DNA of 64,000 bases from Holophagaceae bacterium (GTDB lineage Bacteria > Acidobacteriota > Holophagae > Holophagales > Holophagaceae). The notes under the pieces were generated by a model, which worked only from the letters and a program-made list of their open reading frames with translations, searched no databases and was not told the origin of the DNA. The DNA lies in contig JANXQX010000259.1 of the NCBI GenBank assembly GCA_025353305.1, positions 7,028 to 71,027 of the forward strand. The letters are read 5' to 3'. This document shows positions 43,659-52,055 of the stretch, one piece after another. A program made the translations under genes and the position numbers. How positions within the stretch are numbered: position 1 is the stretch's first letter; each line of letters starts with the position of its first letter.

Positions 43659-44243
43659 ATGACCTTCATCAACTACGCCTCACGCGAAATCAATTGCAAG
43701 ATCGTGTACTACGGTCCGGGTCTCTGCGGGAAAACCACCAACATCCAGTGGATCCACGAGCAGGCAAACCCCGCAAAACGGGGCAAGCTGGTAAGCCTTG
43801 CGACGGAAACCGACCGGACTCTTTTCTTTGATTTCCTCCCCTTGGACATGGGCACGGTCAAGGGTTTCAAAGTCCGTTTTCACCTCTACACGGTTCCAGG
43901 CCAGGTCTTCTATGATGCCTCCCGAAAGCTCATCCTGAGGGGTTGTGATGGCGTGATCTTCGTGGCGGACAGCCAGCGCCCCCGGATGGAAGCCAATATC
44001 GAAGCCATCGCCAATCTGGCGACGAACCTCAAGGACAATGGCTTTGATATCCGCACCATCCCTTACGTCCTGCAGCTCAACAAGCGGGACATGCCCACCG
44101 CTGAAAAAGCGGATGAGATGGAGCGACTCCTGCGTTTCCGCAACGAGCCCATGATCGAAGGAGTAGCCAGCCAGGGAGTGGGTGTCATAGAAACTCTCAA
44201 AGCTTGCGCCAGGCAGATTCTGATGGAATTGCAACGGTCGTAG
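43659..44243 (+). CDS. mglA: MglA-type polarity GTPase
   Basis: This 194-aa Ras-like GTPase has P-loop GPGLCGKTTN, the MglA-specific TVPGQVFYDASRKLILRG in place of DxxG, and the guanine motif QLNKRD. It closely resembles Myxococcus MglA, which sets cell polarity and drives gliding and type IV pilus reversal. The gene is 28 bases after mglB, with GAGGA upstream of the ATG, and is followed by a terminator, so mglBA is a two-gene operon. Whether the host glides or twitches is not shown. Confidence 0.94.
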   Translation: MTFINYASREINCKIVYYGPGLCGKTTNIQWIHEQANPAKRGKLVSLATETDRTLFFDFLPLDMGTVKGFKVRFHLYTVPGQVFYDASRKLILRGCDGVIFVADSQRPRMEANIEAIANLATNLKDNGFDIRTIPYVLQLNKRDMPTAEKADEMERLLRFRNEPMIEGVASQGVGVIETLKACARQILMELQRS

Positions 44244-44282
44244 AATGATTTGCGCAGTCAATCCTGCGATCCCGCCAGATAG

Positions 44283-44309
44283 AAAAGGCCGCACATTGCG
44301 CGGCCTTTT
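44283..44309 (+). terminator. Rho-independent terminator after mglA
   Basis: AAAAGGCCGC (44283-44292) pairs perfectly with GCGGCCTTTT (44300-44309). The symmetric A and T flanks would let it work in both directions. It lies 40 bases after the mglA stop. Confidence 0.85.
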
Positions 44310-44326
44310 CCACAAGTTACATTGAT

Positions 44327-44450
44327 TCCAGTGAGAGGACTCCGCTCCGCGCCGCACGAATTGCTGGCACGCCGCTATCCGGCTCTGGCGCATGCGCCTC
44401 CACCGGCGGCTACCTGCCAGCAATTCTGTGATTCGAGTCCTCTCCCCTCC
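44327..44450. repeat. Large nested palindrome whose outer arm copies the tRNA-Asn T-arm
   Basis: Two nested perfect inverted repeats are present. GAGAGGACTC (44333-44342) pairs with GAGTCCTCTC near 44434-44443, and GAATTGCTGGCA near 44358-44369 pairs with TGCCAGCAATTC near 44414-44425. The centre holds more GC hairpins. The left arm and its flank (TCC-A-GTGAGAGGACTC) match the 3' end of the tRNA-Asn gene at 44489-44505 except for one base. No gene is seen here. Confidence 0.7.
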
Positions 44451-44453
44451 GCC

Positions 44454-44485
44454 AAAAAAGCCCTGCTCGTGCAGGGCGTTTTTTT
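44454..44485 (-). terminator. Bidirectional terminator beside tRNA-Asn
   Basis: A6, then GCCCTGC-TCGT-GCAGGGC (44460-44477), then G and T7. On the minus strand the T-run follows the stem immediately after the tRNA-Asn CCA end, so it terminates the tRNA transcript. The A-run makes it usable from the other side too. Confidence 0.85.
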
Positions 44486-44561
44486 GGCTCCGGTGAGAGG
44501 ACTCGAACCTCCGACATCCAGATTAACAGTCTAGCGCTCTAACCAACTGAGCTACACCGGA
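44485..44561 (-). tRNA. tRNA-Asn (anticodon GTT)
   Basis: The minus strand folds into a full cloverleaf. Acceptor TCCGGTG pairs with CACCGGA. The D-arm region is AGCTCAGTTGGTTAGAGC, the anticodon stem-loop contains CTGTTAA with GTT as anticodon, and the T-loop is GGTTCGAGTCC. The 3' CCA is encoded (44485-44487). Confidence 0.97.
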
Positions 44562-44654
44562 ACGGAAGGTTTAGTTTACCTGGATTGGACCTTCATTCAA
44601 GAGCCAACACTGAATGGCGGCGGTCTTGAGGCAGGCTGCCTGAGCTTTGGGTTG

Positions 44655-45329
44655 TCAACCCTTCGCGTAGCGCTGCAGCTTTTCCGTGTCCGTGATGCGA
44701 ATGACTGGAAAGGTGCTGTGGATGAGTTCCAGGTCCGAGAGCAGGCGAAGCGCCCGGGAGAATGCCTCGCGGCTGGCGCCGATGCATTGGGCCAGATCCT
44801 CCTGAGTCTCTTCGAATTCCACGAAACGCCGCTCGGGGTGTTTTTCATGGGTTTCAAGGATGAATTGAGCCACCCGTTCAGGAACACTGTGCAGGCTCAA
44901 AGCATCGACCAAATCCACAAGGTGCCGGACTTTCGAGGCGAAGTGCAGCATGAGGACTTCGGAAACTTCCGGTGTGGTGTGGGCGATTCGGCTCAGGGGC
45001 TCCGCAGGAATGAGCCAGCAACTGCTATCCCCGCGGGCTTCGGCACTGGATGCGGCCAGCCCTTTATCGAAGACCTGCACTTCGCCCACGCACTGGCCTG
45101 GCTTCATGAAGTCCAGGACTTGCATATGACCTCGTCCATCTGTGCGGAATACCTTCAGACATCCCGTGGCCACAACAAAAACGCCCGGGATCCGGTCTCC
45201 CTGCTGGAATACCCGCTGCCCATCCTCGAAGGTCCGCAACTCCGACAGGAGCACCAGCTCCTTCGCAATTGAAGGGGGAAGGCCCGACAGAAAAGAGATG
45301 CTGTGTAGATTCAGAGCAGCAGTTGGCAT
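44655..45329 (-). CDS. Crp/Fnr-family transcriptional regulator
   Basis: This 224-aa protein has an N-terminal cyclic-nucleotide-binding fold (about residues 15-130, with FEDGQRVFQQGDRIPGVFVV and FMKPGQCVGEVQVFDKG) and a C-terminal winged helix. The recognition helix lies in QEDLAQCIGASREAFSRALR. It lacks the N-terminal four-cysteine cluster of true Fnr. The cAMP-contact Arg-Ser pair of Crp is not obvious, so the ligand is unknown. ATG at 45329 is the likely start; TTG at 45344 is an alternative. Confidence 0.88.
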   Translation of the reverse strand: MPTAALNLHSISFLSGLPPSIAKELVLLSELRTFEDGQRVFQQGDRIPGVFVVATGCLKVFRTDGRGHMQVLDFMKPGQCVGEVQVFDKGLAASSAEARGDSSCWLIPAEPLSRIAHTTPEVSEVLMLHFASKVRHLVDLVDALSLHSVPERVAQFILETHEKHPERRFVEFEETQEDLAQCIGASREAFSRALRLLSDLELIHSTFPVIRITDTEKLQRYAKG

Positions 45330-45435
45330 GAGTACCCGTATCAACCAATCATCTTAACAATGGCAACGACCCAATGGCAGCAGAACAAATGACAATAATG
45401 TAAGTCCCGTTCTTTTATCCTCGTTGGGGACGAGC

Positions 45436-45470
45436 AATCCTTCTCTTATTCTGCCTATCCGAGAAGGATT
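45436..45470 (-). terminator. Inverted repeat at the efp stop codon
   Basis: AATCCTTCTC (45436-45445) and GAGAAGGATT (45461-45470) form a perfect ten-base stem. The second arm overlaps the efp stop codon. There is no T-run on the minus strand, so its role as terminator is tentative. The remaining gap up to the Crp/Fnr start is AT-richer and probably contains that gene's promoter. Confidence 0.5.
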
Positions 45471-46035
45471 ACTTCACGCGCTCCATATAGGTCCGATCCA
45501 CAGTGTTTACACGGATCTTTTCACCACTTTCCATGTAGGGAGGCACGGCGACGATGATGCCGTTTTCCATCTTGGCGGGTTTGTATGAGCCCGTGGCATT
45601 GGCATTCTTCATCACGGGGTCGGTGTCCAGGATTTCCAGTACCACGCTGGGCGGCAGCAAGGCGGAAATGGGCTGGTTCTCGTAGAATTCAAGCTCCACT
45701 TGCATGTTGGGTGTCAGGAAGTCCAAGTCGTTACCCAGAACATCCTTGTTCACTTCCAGCTGTTCATAGGTCTCATTGTTCATGAAGACCAGGTGCCCGC
45801 AGTCCTCGTAGAGAAATTCCATCACGTGCTGCTCAAGGGCCGCCCGATCCACTTTTTCCTGGGATCCAAAGCGGTTCTCACGGTTGATTCCGTCCTTCAG
45901 ACGCTTCATCTTGGTTTGCACGCGGGCCGGCAGGTTGCCAGGCGTCTGGTGCTCCACGGAAATCACGCGACAGAGCTCATTCTCAAAATTAACGATCATG
46001 CCCGCGCGGAGCTGGTTTGCATTGATGAACGCCAT
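45469..46035 (-). CDS. efp: Elongation factor P with asparagine at the tip position
   Basis: This 188-aa, three-domain protein matches EF-P, which helps ribosomes join consecutive prolines. The KOW-like first domain (MAFINANQLRAGMIVNFENE), the OB domains, and the ending EKIRVNTVDRTYMERVK are normal. The loop that reaches the peptidyl-transferase centre reads EHQTPGNLPARVQTKMK. Aligning it with ungapped EF-P places N34 where the modified Lys or Arg usually sits. ATG at 46035 follows GAGGA; the frame extends five codons upstream. A tRNA-Val gene stands just upstream. Confidence 0.93.
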   Translation of the reverse strand: MAFINANQLRAGMIVNFENELCRVISVEHQTPGNLPARVQTKMKRLKDGINRENRFGSQEKVDRAALEQHVMEFLYEDCGHLVFMNNETYEQLEVNKDVLGNDLDFLTPNMQVELEFYENQPISALLPPSVVLEILDTDPVMKNANATGSYKPAKMENGIIVAVPPYMESGEKIRVNTVDRTYMERVK

Positions 46036-46091
46036 GGGTTCCTCATTCAAGAAGCAAAGGCCCCGATCGGGACATCAGGGCCTTTTAAGAG

Positions 46092-46166
46092 TGGTGGGCG
46101 TACCAGGATTCGAACCTGGGACTTCTACCGTGTGAAGGTAGCACTCTACCGCTGAGTTATACGCCC
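46092..46166 (-). tRNA. tRNA-Val (anticodon CAC)
   Basis: Minus-strand cloverleaf: acceptor GGGCGTA with TACGCCC, D-arm AACTCAGCGGTAGAGT, anticodon stem CTACC/GGTAG around the loop TTCACAC (anticodon CAC), and T-arm CCAGGTTCGAATCCTGG. The CCA end is encoded at 46092-46094. It probably shares a transcript with efp, whose start is 56 bases downstream. Confidence 0.96.
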
Positions 46167-46202
46167 TGAGGCCCTCTAGAATAGCGGATCTGCCTGAAGT
46201 GT

Positions 46203-47411
46203 CTACAGCGATTCCTTGTAGGCCAGGGTGAAGATCGGCACGTCCTGGACTCTCAAGCCGCAAAGGCCGACCCGCAAACCCTTGGGTATGGGGACGACGA
46301 AGACACCACGGTCCTTGAGCCTGCTTGCCACCGCTGCGGGTTCATCCGCGTTAAGGGTGACAAAGAAGCCACCCTGCCAGGGCACTCCGGGCAGTTTTTC
46401 CACTCGCATCGCATCGCTCAGAGCCTGGGCCCGCGCTGTGAGCTTTTCCGACCAGTGCCGATGCTCGTCCGCCAGGCGGGCCTGGGCCTTTCCGTCCTTC
46501 GCCAAACGCACCACCAGCGATTGCGGGGCCCGGGGCGAGTTGGAGAAGATCCCACGGCAGGACATGGACAGGGCGGCCTGAAGCGATGCGTCCCTGGTCC
46601 AGGGGAACACCAGGGCCCCGGCCCGGGCACCGTACAGCGTGAGGGTTTTTGAGACCGACAATGAGGCTCCCACGAGCACCTGGCCTTCCCCGGCGAAACG
46701 CGCGTAATCCTGCAATGCATCCATCACCACGGCGGGATTTGCGGCGTATTCAAGGTAGGCCAGATCGAGCAGAAGGGTTATGGGGCCCAAGTGGCAAAGC
46801 TCCCGGAGCGCCTCCATGATCGCCGCGCGGCCCGCAGGACTCGTGCTGCGGCCCGTGGGGTTGTGGCAGGGATCGTTAAGCCAGATGAGAAGTCGGCCCT
46901 GCTTCATCAATATGCCTCTGGCCTTTTCCATGAAGGCCGACGCGTCAACGGTGTGGCCGGGTTCCGGGATCGGGAAGGTCTCCACACGTGAGCCATATTC
47001 CTGGGTGATGGTGTCGTAGGGACCCCAATAGGGCGCGAGGGTCAGGACGACCTCCCCTGGTTCCAGAAAATTGCGGATGGACAAGGCCAAGGCTCCACTG
47101 CCGCCGGGTGTGGCGCAGCCCGTGCCGAAATGGGATAGCTCAGGCCAGTAGCGCTGCACCATGGCCGTCAAATACGCGGGGTCACCGGAAATGGGTGCGT
47201 AGGGCGCGATCTCCTTGGGTGTCAATTCTCGCCACAGTTCCATCACCGTATCGAGGATCACGATCTGCCCATTGTCATCCAGCAACGCGCCCACGGTGGC
47301 ATTGATGATGGTCTCGCCTTTGGCCGTCCGGTTCTGGGCCTCTGCGTTCAATGCGAAAATAGGGTCGTCGGCAGGGAAATCGCGTCGGGAGGGCAGCAGC
47401 TGGCTGAGCAT
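46203..47411 (-). CDS. Class I/II PLP aminotransferase, aspartate/aromatic type
   Basis: This 402-aa fold type I enzyme shows the Asn-Pro-Gly motif LNDPCHNPTGRST, the PLP Asp/Tyr segment LLLDLAYLEYAANP, and the lysine motif GASLSVSKTLTLYGARAG. The SKTLTLYGAR form resembles tyrosine/aspartate aminotransferases. The C-terminal substrate arginine is plausibly in PKGLRVGLCGL. Amino acid specificity is not certain. It is a lone gene, divergent from the glycosyltransferase gene. Confidence 0.85.
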   Translation of the reverse strand: MLSQLLPSRRDFPADDPIFALNAEAQNRTAKGETIINATVGALLDDNGQIVILDTVMELWRELTPKEIAPYAPISGDPAYLTAMVQRYWPELSHFGTGCATPGGSGALALSIRNFLEPGEVVLTLAPYWGPYDTITQEYGSRVETFPIPEPGHTVDASAFMEKARGILMKQGRLLIWLNDPCHNPTGRSTSPAGRAAIMEALRELCHLGPITLLLDLAYLEYAANPAVVMDALQDYARFAGEGQVLVGASLSVSKTLTLYGARAGALVFPWTRDASLQAALSMSCRGIFSNSPRAPQSLVVRLAKDGKAQARLADEHRHWSEKLTARAQALSDAMRVEKLPGVPWQGGFFVTLNADEPAAVASRLKDRGVFVVPIPKGLRVGLCGLRVQDVPIFTLAYKESL

Positions 47412-47467
47412 CAGATTTCCTTAGCTGTAAACCTCCAGCATAGCGATTCATAAGTCATTCTTCATGG

Positions 47468-48619
47468 ATGCATTGTTTGGATTGGGCAGCTTGGATCATT
47501 GGCGGAGGCATGCTGGGAATGCTTGGCGTGCTGCTTCGTAATTCTTCCAAGCTGGATCATCTTCCGGAGACCCCACCAGCGCCCAGTTCCCATGGCCCCG
47601 TCTGTCTCTGCATGCCCGCCAGGAATGAGGCCGAGGCCATCGGCGGCGCTTTGGATTCCTGGATGGCCCAGGACTACCCGGATCTGCACATCCTTGTAGT
47701 GGATGACGGTTCTACCGATGGCACCACCGAGATCTTGGAAAAAAGATCCGGGCCGAATTCCGACCGCCTCCGGATTTTGCGCAATGATTCGCTCCCCGCT
47801 GGTTGGCTTGGCAAGAACCATGCGCTGCATCTAGCTGTGCAGCAGCCCGAAGCCATGCGTTCTGATTGGCTGCTCTTCGTGGACGCCGATGTTCACGTGA
47901 CGCCCGATCTGCTGAGCCGGGTCTTCGCCTACCTGGATGAAAGGCCCGCGGACATCCTGGCCTTGCTCTTCGCGGTGGATGCGGTCGGGCTTTGGGAGCG
48001 CGTTGCGGTGCCACTTGCGGTGCCGGGTTTCCTGGTACTGGTGCCGCCGCACCAGGTGCCGAACCCCCGCCACCCGGCCTTCGCGGGCATCGGGGCCTTC
48101 ACGTTGCTGAAGCGCAGCGTTTACGAGGCTGTGGGGGGTCACGCCTCCGCGCCGCTGGAAGCTGTGGACGACATGATGCTGGCGCGCCGGATCAAGAAGG
48201 CGGGCTACATCAACCGTTTGGCCTGCGGCGGTCCCATGCTGCACTTGCGGATGTACCGGGGCTTGCCGGATATCATTCGTGGGATGCGCAAGAACACAGC
48301 AGCTTTGCCCGGCTGGTGGCTCATTCCCGTGCTGGTGCCACTGCTGCTTGCGGGTTACTTGTCACCCCTGTGGCTGCCCTTCGCGGGGCATCCCATCCTG
48401 GGCTTCCTCATCTGGCTTCTGACCCCGGCTATCGCCGGAGACGCCTCCCAGCGCATCACCGGGAAACCCATGGATTGGATCTGGGTCTTCTGGCCTGTCA
48501 ATGGGTTGATTCTTGGTGCCGGGATGCTGTGGGCCTTCTGGGACCGTCTCCGCGGCGTGAATACCTGGCGTGGGAGAAAGGTGGTTCTTGACGCAAAGAA
48601 GGAAAGTCCAGGAAGCTGA
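47468..48619 (+). CDS. Family 2 glycosyltransferase, membrane-bound (HpnB/CrtQ-like)
   Basis: The 383-aa protein has one N-terminal helix and a GT-A domain with CMPARNEAEAIGGAL, ILVVDDGSTDGTTEIL, LPAGWLGKNHALH and LLFVDADVHV (DxD-type metal site). EAVDDMMLARRIKKAG lies further on, and two or three C-terminal helices follow. The LPAGWLGK and VDADV segments are like the glycosyltransferases of hopanoid or carotenoid pathways, but no squalene or carotenoid gene lies nearby. The lipid acceptor is unknown. Confidence 0.82.
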   Translation: MHCLDWAAWIIGGGMLGMLGVLLRNSSKLDHLPETPPAPSSHGPVCLCMPARNEAEAIGGALDSWMAQDYPDLHILVVDDGSTDGTTEILEKRSGPNSDRLRILRNDSLPAGWLGKNHALHLAVQQPEAMRSDWLLFVDADVHVTPDLLSRVFAYLDERPADILALLFAVDAVGLWERVAVPLAVPGFLVLVPPHQVPNPRHPAFAGIGAFTLLKRSVYEAVGGHASAPLEAVDDMMLARRIKKAGYINRLACGGPMLHLRMYRGLPDIIRGMRKNTAALPGWWLIPVLVPLLLAGYLSPLWLPFAGHPILGFLIWLLTPAIAGDASQRITGKPMDWIWVFWPVNGLILGAGMLWAFWDRLRGVNTWRGRKVVLDAKKESPGS

Positions 48620-48675
48620 GTTCCCGGGCCTCCTCTTGTAGATGAGTGCGCCCTATGCTTTTTTCGGAGTTCAAC

Positions 48676-50763
48676 GTGTCCATCCGCCCATGGGGCCTCT
48701 GCCTGTTTGCCTGGCTCGCAACCGGCCTTTGCGCCCAGTCCCCTTCCGCCCCACCCGCTCCAGTCCCAGCCAAGCCAGCGGCCTCCATGCCACCAGAGGT
48801 AATGGCCACTGCGGTTCTCGAAGGGACGACTCATACGGTGGCTCAACTGAAGGTGGTCATCGGCCACACCGCCCTGGTCCTGGAAAATGGCACGGCGGCC
48901 TATGTTCTGCAGGGCGGCAAACGGGTCGGGATCTATTTCCATGGGAAAGGAAATCTGGAATACCTGTCCACACTGAAGGACGAATACCCCGCAGCGGAAT
49001 ACAACCTGAAAAAAAATGCCACCTTTGATTGGCGGGAGACGGAAAAAGGGCTACGGCTGAGGGACACCTTCACTGAACTGCTCCTGCGCACCGTCGGCGG
49101 GACACTGCCGGTGCTGGACCAACCCTCAACCGAAGGGCTGGACGCTGGTTTCAAAGGCGTGGGGGCCAAGCTCAGTCCTTATGCGGACGTTCCCTTTTCC
49201 CACCTCCTGGCCCAGCATGCTCTTCAACCCAGTGCCTCGGCCGAATGGGTCAATGCCTGGGGAGGGGCCGAGAACATCCAGATCGTCTTCGATAAGGCGG
49301 TTGCCTTCGAAGAACGGTTCGAGGTCCTGAAACCCAACCGGGAAATGTTCAACAAGGCGGAATTTCCGTGGCATACGATTCCCATCTCCAAACAGCCCAT
49401 TGGATGGAATTTCAGGCAGCCCATCGCCCCGCCCTTCATCTTGAACAACGTGGATCTGGAGGTGACGGCTCCAGCTGGCTCCCAGGTGAGGTTGGTGGCG
49501 ACCCAGACATTTGATCCCGTGATGTCGGGGCAACATGTCTTGAATCTTCAATTGATTTACACCAAATACGAAACCCACCATACGGGCGGCATACTTCCCC
49601 ACCAGCACCGCGTGTTGTCCGTGATGGACGAGAAGGGCCGTAGCCTGGACTTCCACCATGACCTTTGCGGCGAATTGCAAGTCTACCTTGTGGAATCGCC
49701 ATCCTTGCACCAGCCGATCAAGCTCCGATTCGAGATCGAGGGAGACATCTTGTTCCACCCTGGCGGGGACAACTACTGGGCCTTAGGCGTGGAGAACTGG
49801 ATGCCGCTGCCCAGGCGCATGTCGGGGCAGACCTACAAGGTCCACGCGCTGGTGAAGGTGGCAAAACCCTTCGTGCCGATGGCTGGAGGAACCACTGTCC
49901 GGCGATGGGAGGAGAACGGCTTCAACCTACAGGAAGTCCGAATCGATAATCCTGTTCAATTTTTCACCATCATGGGAGGCAAGTATAAATTCCTGGAAGA
50001 AACCAGGAACGGCCAGACGGTGCGCATCGCGTTTTACAGCGACGTGAGCAACAACGCGAAGACACTGATGAACCTCACGTTCGGTGTCATCGCCTACTAT
50101 GACCATGTGCTGGGGCCTTTCCCGTTCAAGGAATTCAACATCATCCAGCGCAATGAATTCGGCTATGGCCAGGCGCCTCCAGGCGTCATGTTCATCACCA
50201 ACGAGGCCTTCGGGCTTTCCGGCAATGAGGAATCCATGTTCCTCCGGATGGCCTATTCCCAGGGAGTGAATCAGCGCTTCGCCCACGAGATCGCCCACCA
50301 GTACTGGGGCCATCAATTGAAGATGCCAAGTGAAGAGGAAGAGTGGCTTAGCGAGTCCTTTGCCGAGTACTGTTCATCCCTGGTGCTGGCCAATTTAAAA
50401 CAACAGGGTCCCGCGAAACGGGACGCGCTGCTTGTGCAGTGGAAGAACCGCGCCATGGAGGCGAAGGGAGACGGGACTATTCCCTACGCGAACCAATTGT
50501 CGGATCCCAAGAACCCGGATGTAGTATTCATGGCCCGATTCAAGCTTCTCTACTTCAAAGGCGCATGGCTTCTGAATGTCCTCCACAAGAAAGTGGGGGA
50601 CGAGGCGTTCACCAGCATTCTCAGGACTTTCCTGATGAACCATAATTGGGGTTTCGCCACCACCGAGAATTTCCTGGAAACAGTGAATGCCGTGACGAAG
50701 CAGGACTGGCGTCCGTTCTTCGAGCAGAACTATTGGGGACTGGGCATGCCCGAGGCCCCTTGA
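48676..50763 (+). CDS. Secreted M1-like zinc aminopeptidase
   Basis: The 695-aa product has a signal peptide (GLCLFAWLATGLCAQ). The gluzincin site is HEIAHQYWGH (residues about 537-546) with the third ligand in LSESFAEY about 20 residues on, the spacing of M1/M61 peptidases. The exopeptidase GAMEN motif is not clear; the equivalent region reads GYGQAPPGVMFITNEAF. GTG at 48676 is chosen because GGAG sits six bases upstream and the signal peptide starts there; ATGs at 48646 and 48655 are alternatives. It probably digests peptides in the periplasm or outside. Confidence 0.85.
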   Translation: MSIRPWGLCLFAWLATGLCAQSPSAPPAPVPAKPAASMPPEVMATAVLEGTTHTVAQLKVVIGHTALVLENGTAAYVLQGGKRVGIYFHGKGNLEYLSTLKDEYPAAEYNLKKNATFDWRETEKGLRLRDTFTELLLRTVGGTLPVLDQPSTEGLDAGFKGVGAKLSPYADVPFSHLLAQHALQPSASAEWVNAWGGAENIQIVFDKAVAFEERFEVLKPNREMFNKAEFPWHTIPISKQPIGWNFRQPIAPPFILNNVDLEVTAPAGSQVRLVATQTFDPVMSGQHVLNLQLIYTKYETHHTGGILPHQHRVLSVMDEKGRSLDFHHDLCGELQVYLVESPSLHQPIKLRFEIEGDILFHPGGDNYWALGVENWMPLPRRMSGQTYKVHALVKVAKPFVPMAGGTTVRRWEENGFNLQEVRIDNPVQFFTIMGGKYKFLEETRNGQTVRIAFYSDVSNNAKTLMNLTFGVIAYYDHVLGPFPFKEFNIIQRNEFGYGQAPPGVMFITNEAFGLSGNEESMFLRMAYSQGVNQRFAHEIAHQYWGHQLKMPSEEEEWLSESFAEYCSSLVLANLKQQGPAKRDALLVQWKNRAMEAKGDGTIPYANQLSDPKNPDVVFMARFKLLYFKGAWLLNVLHKKVGDEAFTSILRTFLMNHNWGFATTENFLETVNAVTKQDWRPFFEQNYWGLGMPEAP

Positions 50764-50959
50764 CCCGTTATCTGGTGGTCATAAGCTAGGGTGAAAAAAA
50801 TTCTTGTTTTTTTCGCTTTTTGTCCCATCCTTGATCCATCGCCTCCTGAACGTTCCCTTGCCTCCTTCCTGGGCCTTTCGGGGGTGCCAGTTATATCCCA
50901 CGCAGCGGTTCCGAGCGGAGCCGGTTCATTCATACTTCTTTCTTCAAGCAGGAGCGCCC

Positions 50960-52018
50960 ATGGCCGCCAGCACCGAACAAGATGATCGCCTGAAAGTCCT
51001 CAACCGCACCCTGGCCGATATCGAACGGGCCTTCGGCAAGGGTTCCATCATGAAGCTCGGCGACCGCATGACCAGCGCCGAAGGCATCGAGGTCATCTCC
51101 ACGGGATCCATCAGCCTGGATTCGGCGCTTGGCGTGGGTGGCGTGCCCAAGGGCCGCGTGGTCGAGATCTATGGCCCTGAAGCCAGCGGCAAGACCACCC
51201 TCGCCCTCCACATGGTGGCGCAGGCCCAGAAGAAAGGCGGCCTAGCGGCGATCATCGACGCCGAGCATGCGTTGGATCCAGAGTACGCCCGCAAGCTCGG
51301 CGTGGATGTGGACAACCTCTTCATCAGCCAGCCCGACAGCGGCGAGCAGGCCCTGGAAATCTGTGATCAATTGGTGCGCAGCGGAGCGCTCGATATCATC
51401 GTCATTGATTCGGTGGCGGCCCTGGTGCCGAAGGCCGAAATCGACGGCGAAATGGGCGACAGCCATGTGGGCCTGCAGGCGCGGCTCATGAGCCAGGCCC
51501 TGCGCAAGATGACCGGCACCATTTCAAAGACCAACACCTGCGTGGTCTTCATCAACCAGATCCGCATGAAGATCGGCGTGATGTTCGGAAGCCCCGAAAC
51601 CACCACCGGCGGCAATGCGCTGAAGTTCTACGCTTCCGTGCGGCTGGATGTGCGCAGCATTCAAAGCATCAAGGGCAATACCGGCGATCCACTGGTGGCT
51701 GCCAAGGACGAGGACAGCTCCGTCATCGGCAAGAAGACCAAAGTGAAGGTCGTGAAGAACAAGGTGGCCCCGCCACTGAAGGTTGCCACCTTCGACATCA
51801 TGTACGGCGAAGGCATCAGCCGCACCTCCGAGCTCGTGGAACTAGGCACCCAGCTGGAAATCATCCAGAAGAGCGGCTCCTGGTACAGCTACAAGGAGTC
51901 ACGGCTTGGGCAGGGCGCAGAGAACGTGAAGAAGCTCTTCATCGACAACCCCGAGCTCGCCGACGAAGTCGAGGCCCAGATCCGCGAGAAGCTGGGACTG
52001 AAGGTGAACGGGAGCTGA
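50960..52018 (+). CDS. recA: Recombinase RecA
   Basis: This ATP-dependent strand-exchange protein of 352 aa has Walker [10 protein letters not shown], the Walker B region [20 protein letters not shown], loop L1 [19 protein letters not shown], and the L2 stretch [20 protein letters not shown]. Together these are unmistakable. ATG at 50960 follows AGGAG with five-base spacing. The 196-base upstream gap should contain the promoter; TTGACC near 50760 is a possible -35. No clear LexA operator is visible. Confidence 0.97.
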   Translation: MAASTEQDDRLKVLNRTLADIERAFGKGSIMKLGDRMTSAEGIEVISTGSISLDSALGVGGVPKGRVVEIYGPEASGKTTLALHMVAQAQKKGGLAAIIDAEHALDPEYARKLGVDVDNLFISQPDSGEQALEICDQLVRSGALDIIVIDSVAALVPKAEIDGEMGDSHVGLQARLMSQALRKMTGTISKTNTCVVFINQIRMKIGVMFGSPETTTGGNALKFYASVRLDVRSIQSIKGNTGDPLVAAKDEDSSVIGKKTKVKVVKNKVAPPLKVATFDIMYGEGISRTSELVELGTQLEIIQKSGSWYSYKESRLGQGAENVKKLFIDNPELADEVEAQIREKLGLKVNGS

Positions 52019-52055
52019 TCCGGCCCCATCGAGGCCCGTCAAACATCCAGGAACT

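Noticed and set aside
44327..44453. A second tRNA on the plus strand ending in CCTCCGCCA
   Set aside because: A T-arm-like end is visible, but no matching 5' acceptor arm, D-arm or anticodon stem can be drawn.
50840..50860. Possible LexA box (GAACGTTC) upstream of recA
   Set aside because: The half-sites GAAC and GTTC touch without the four-base spacer of the known GAAC-N4-GTTC operator.
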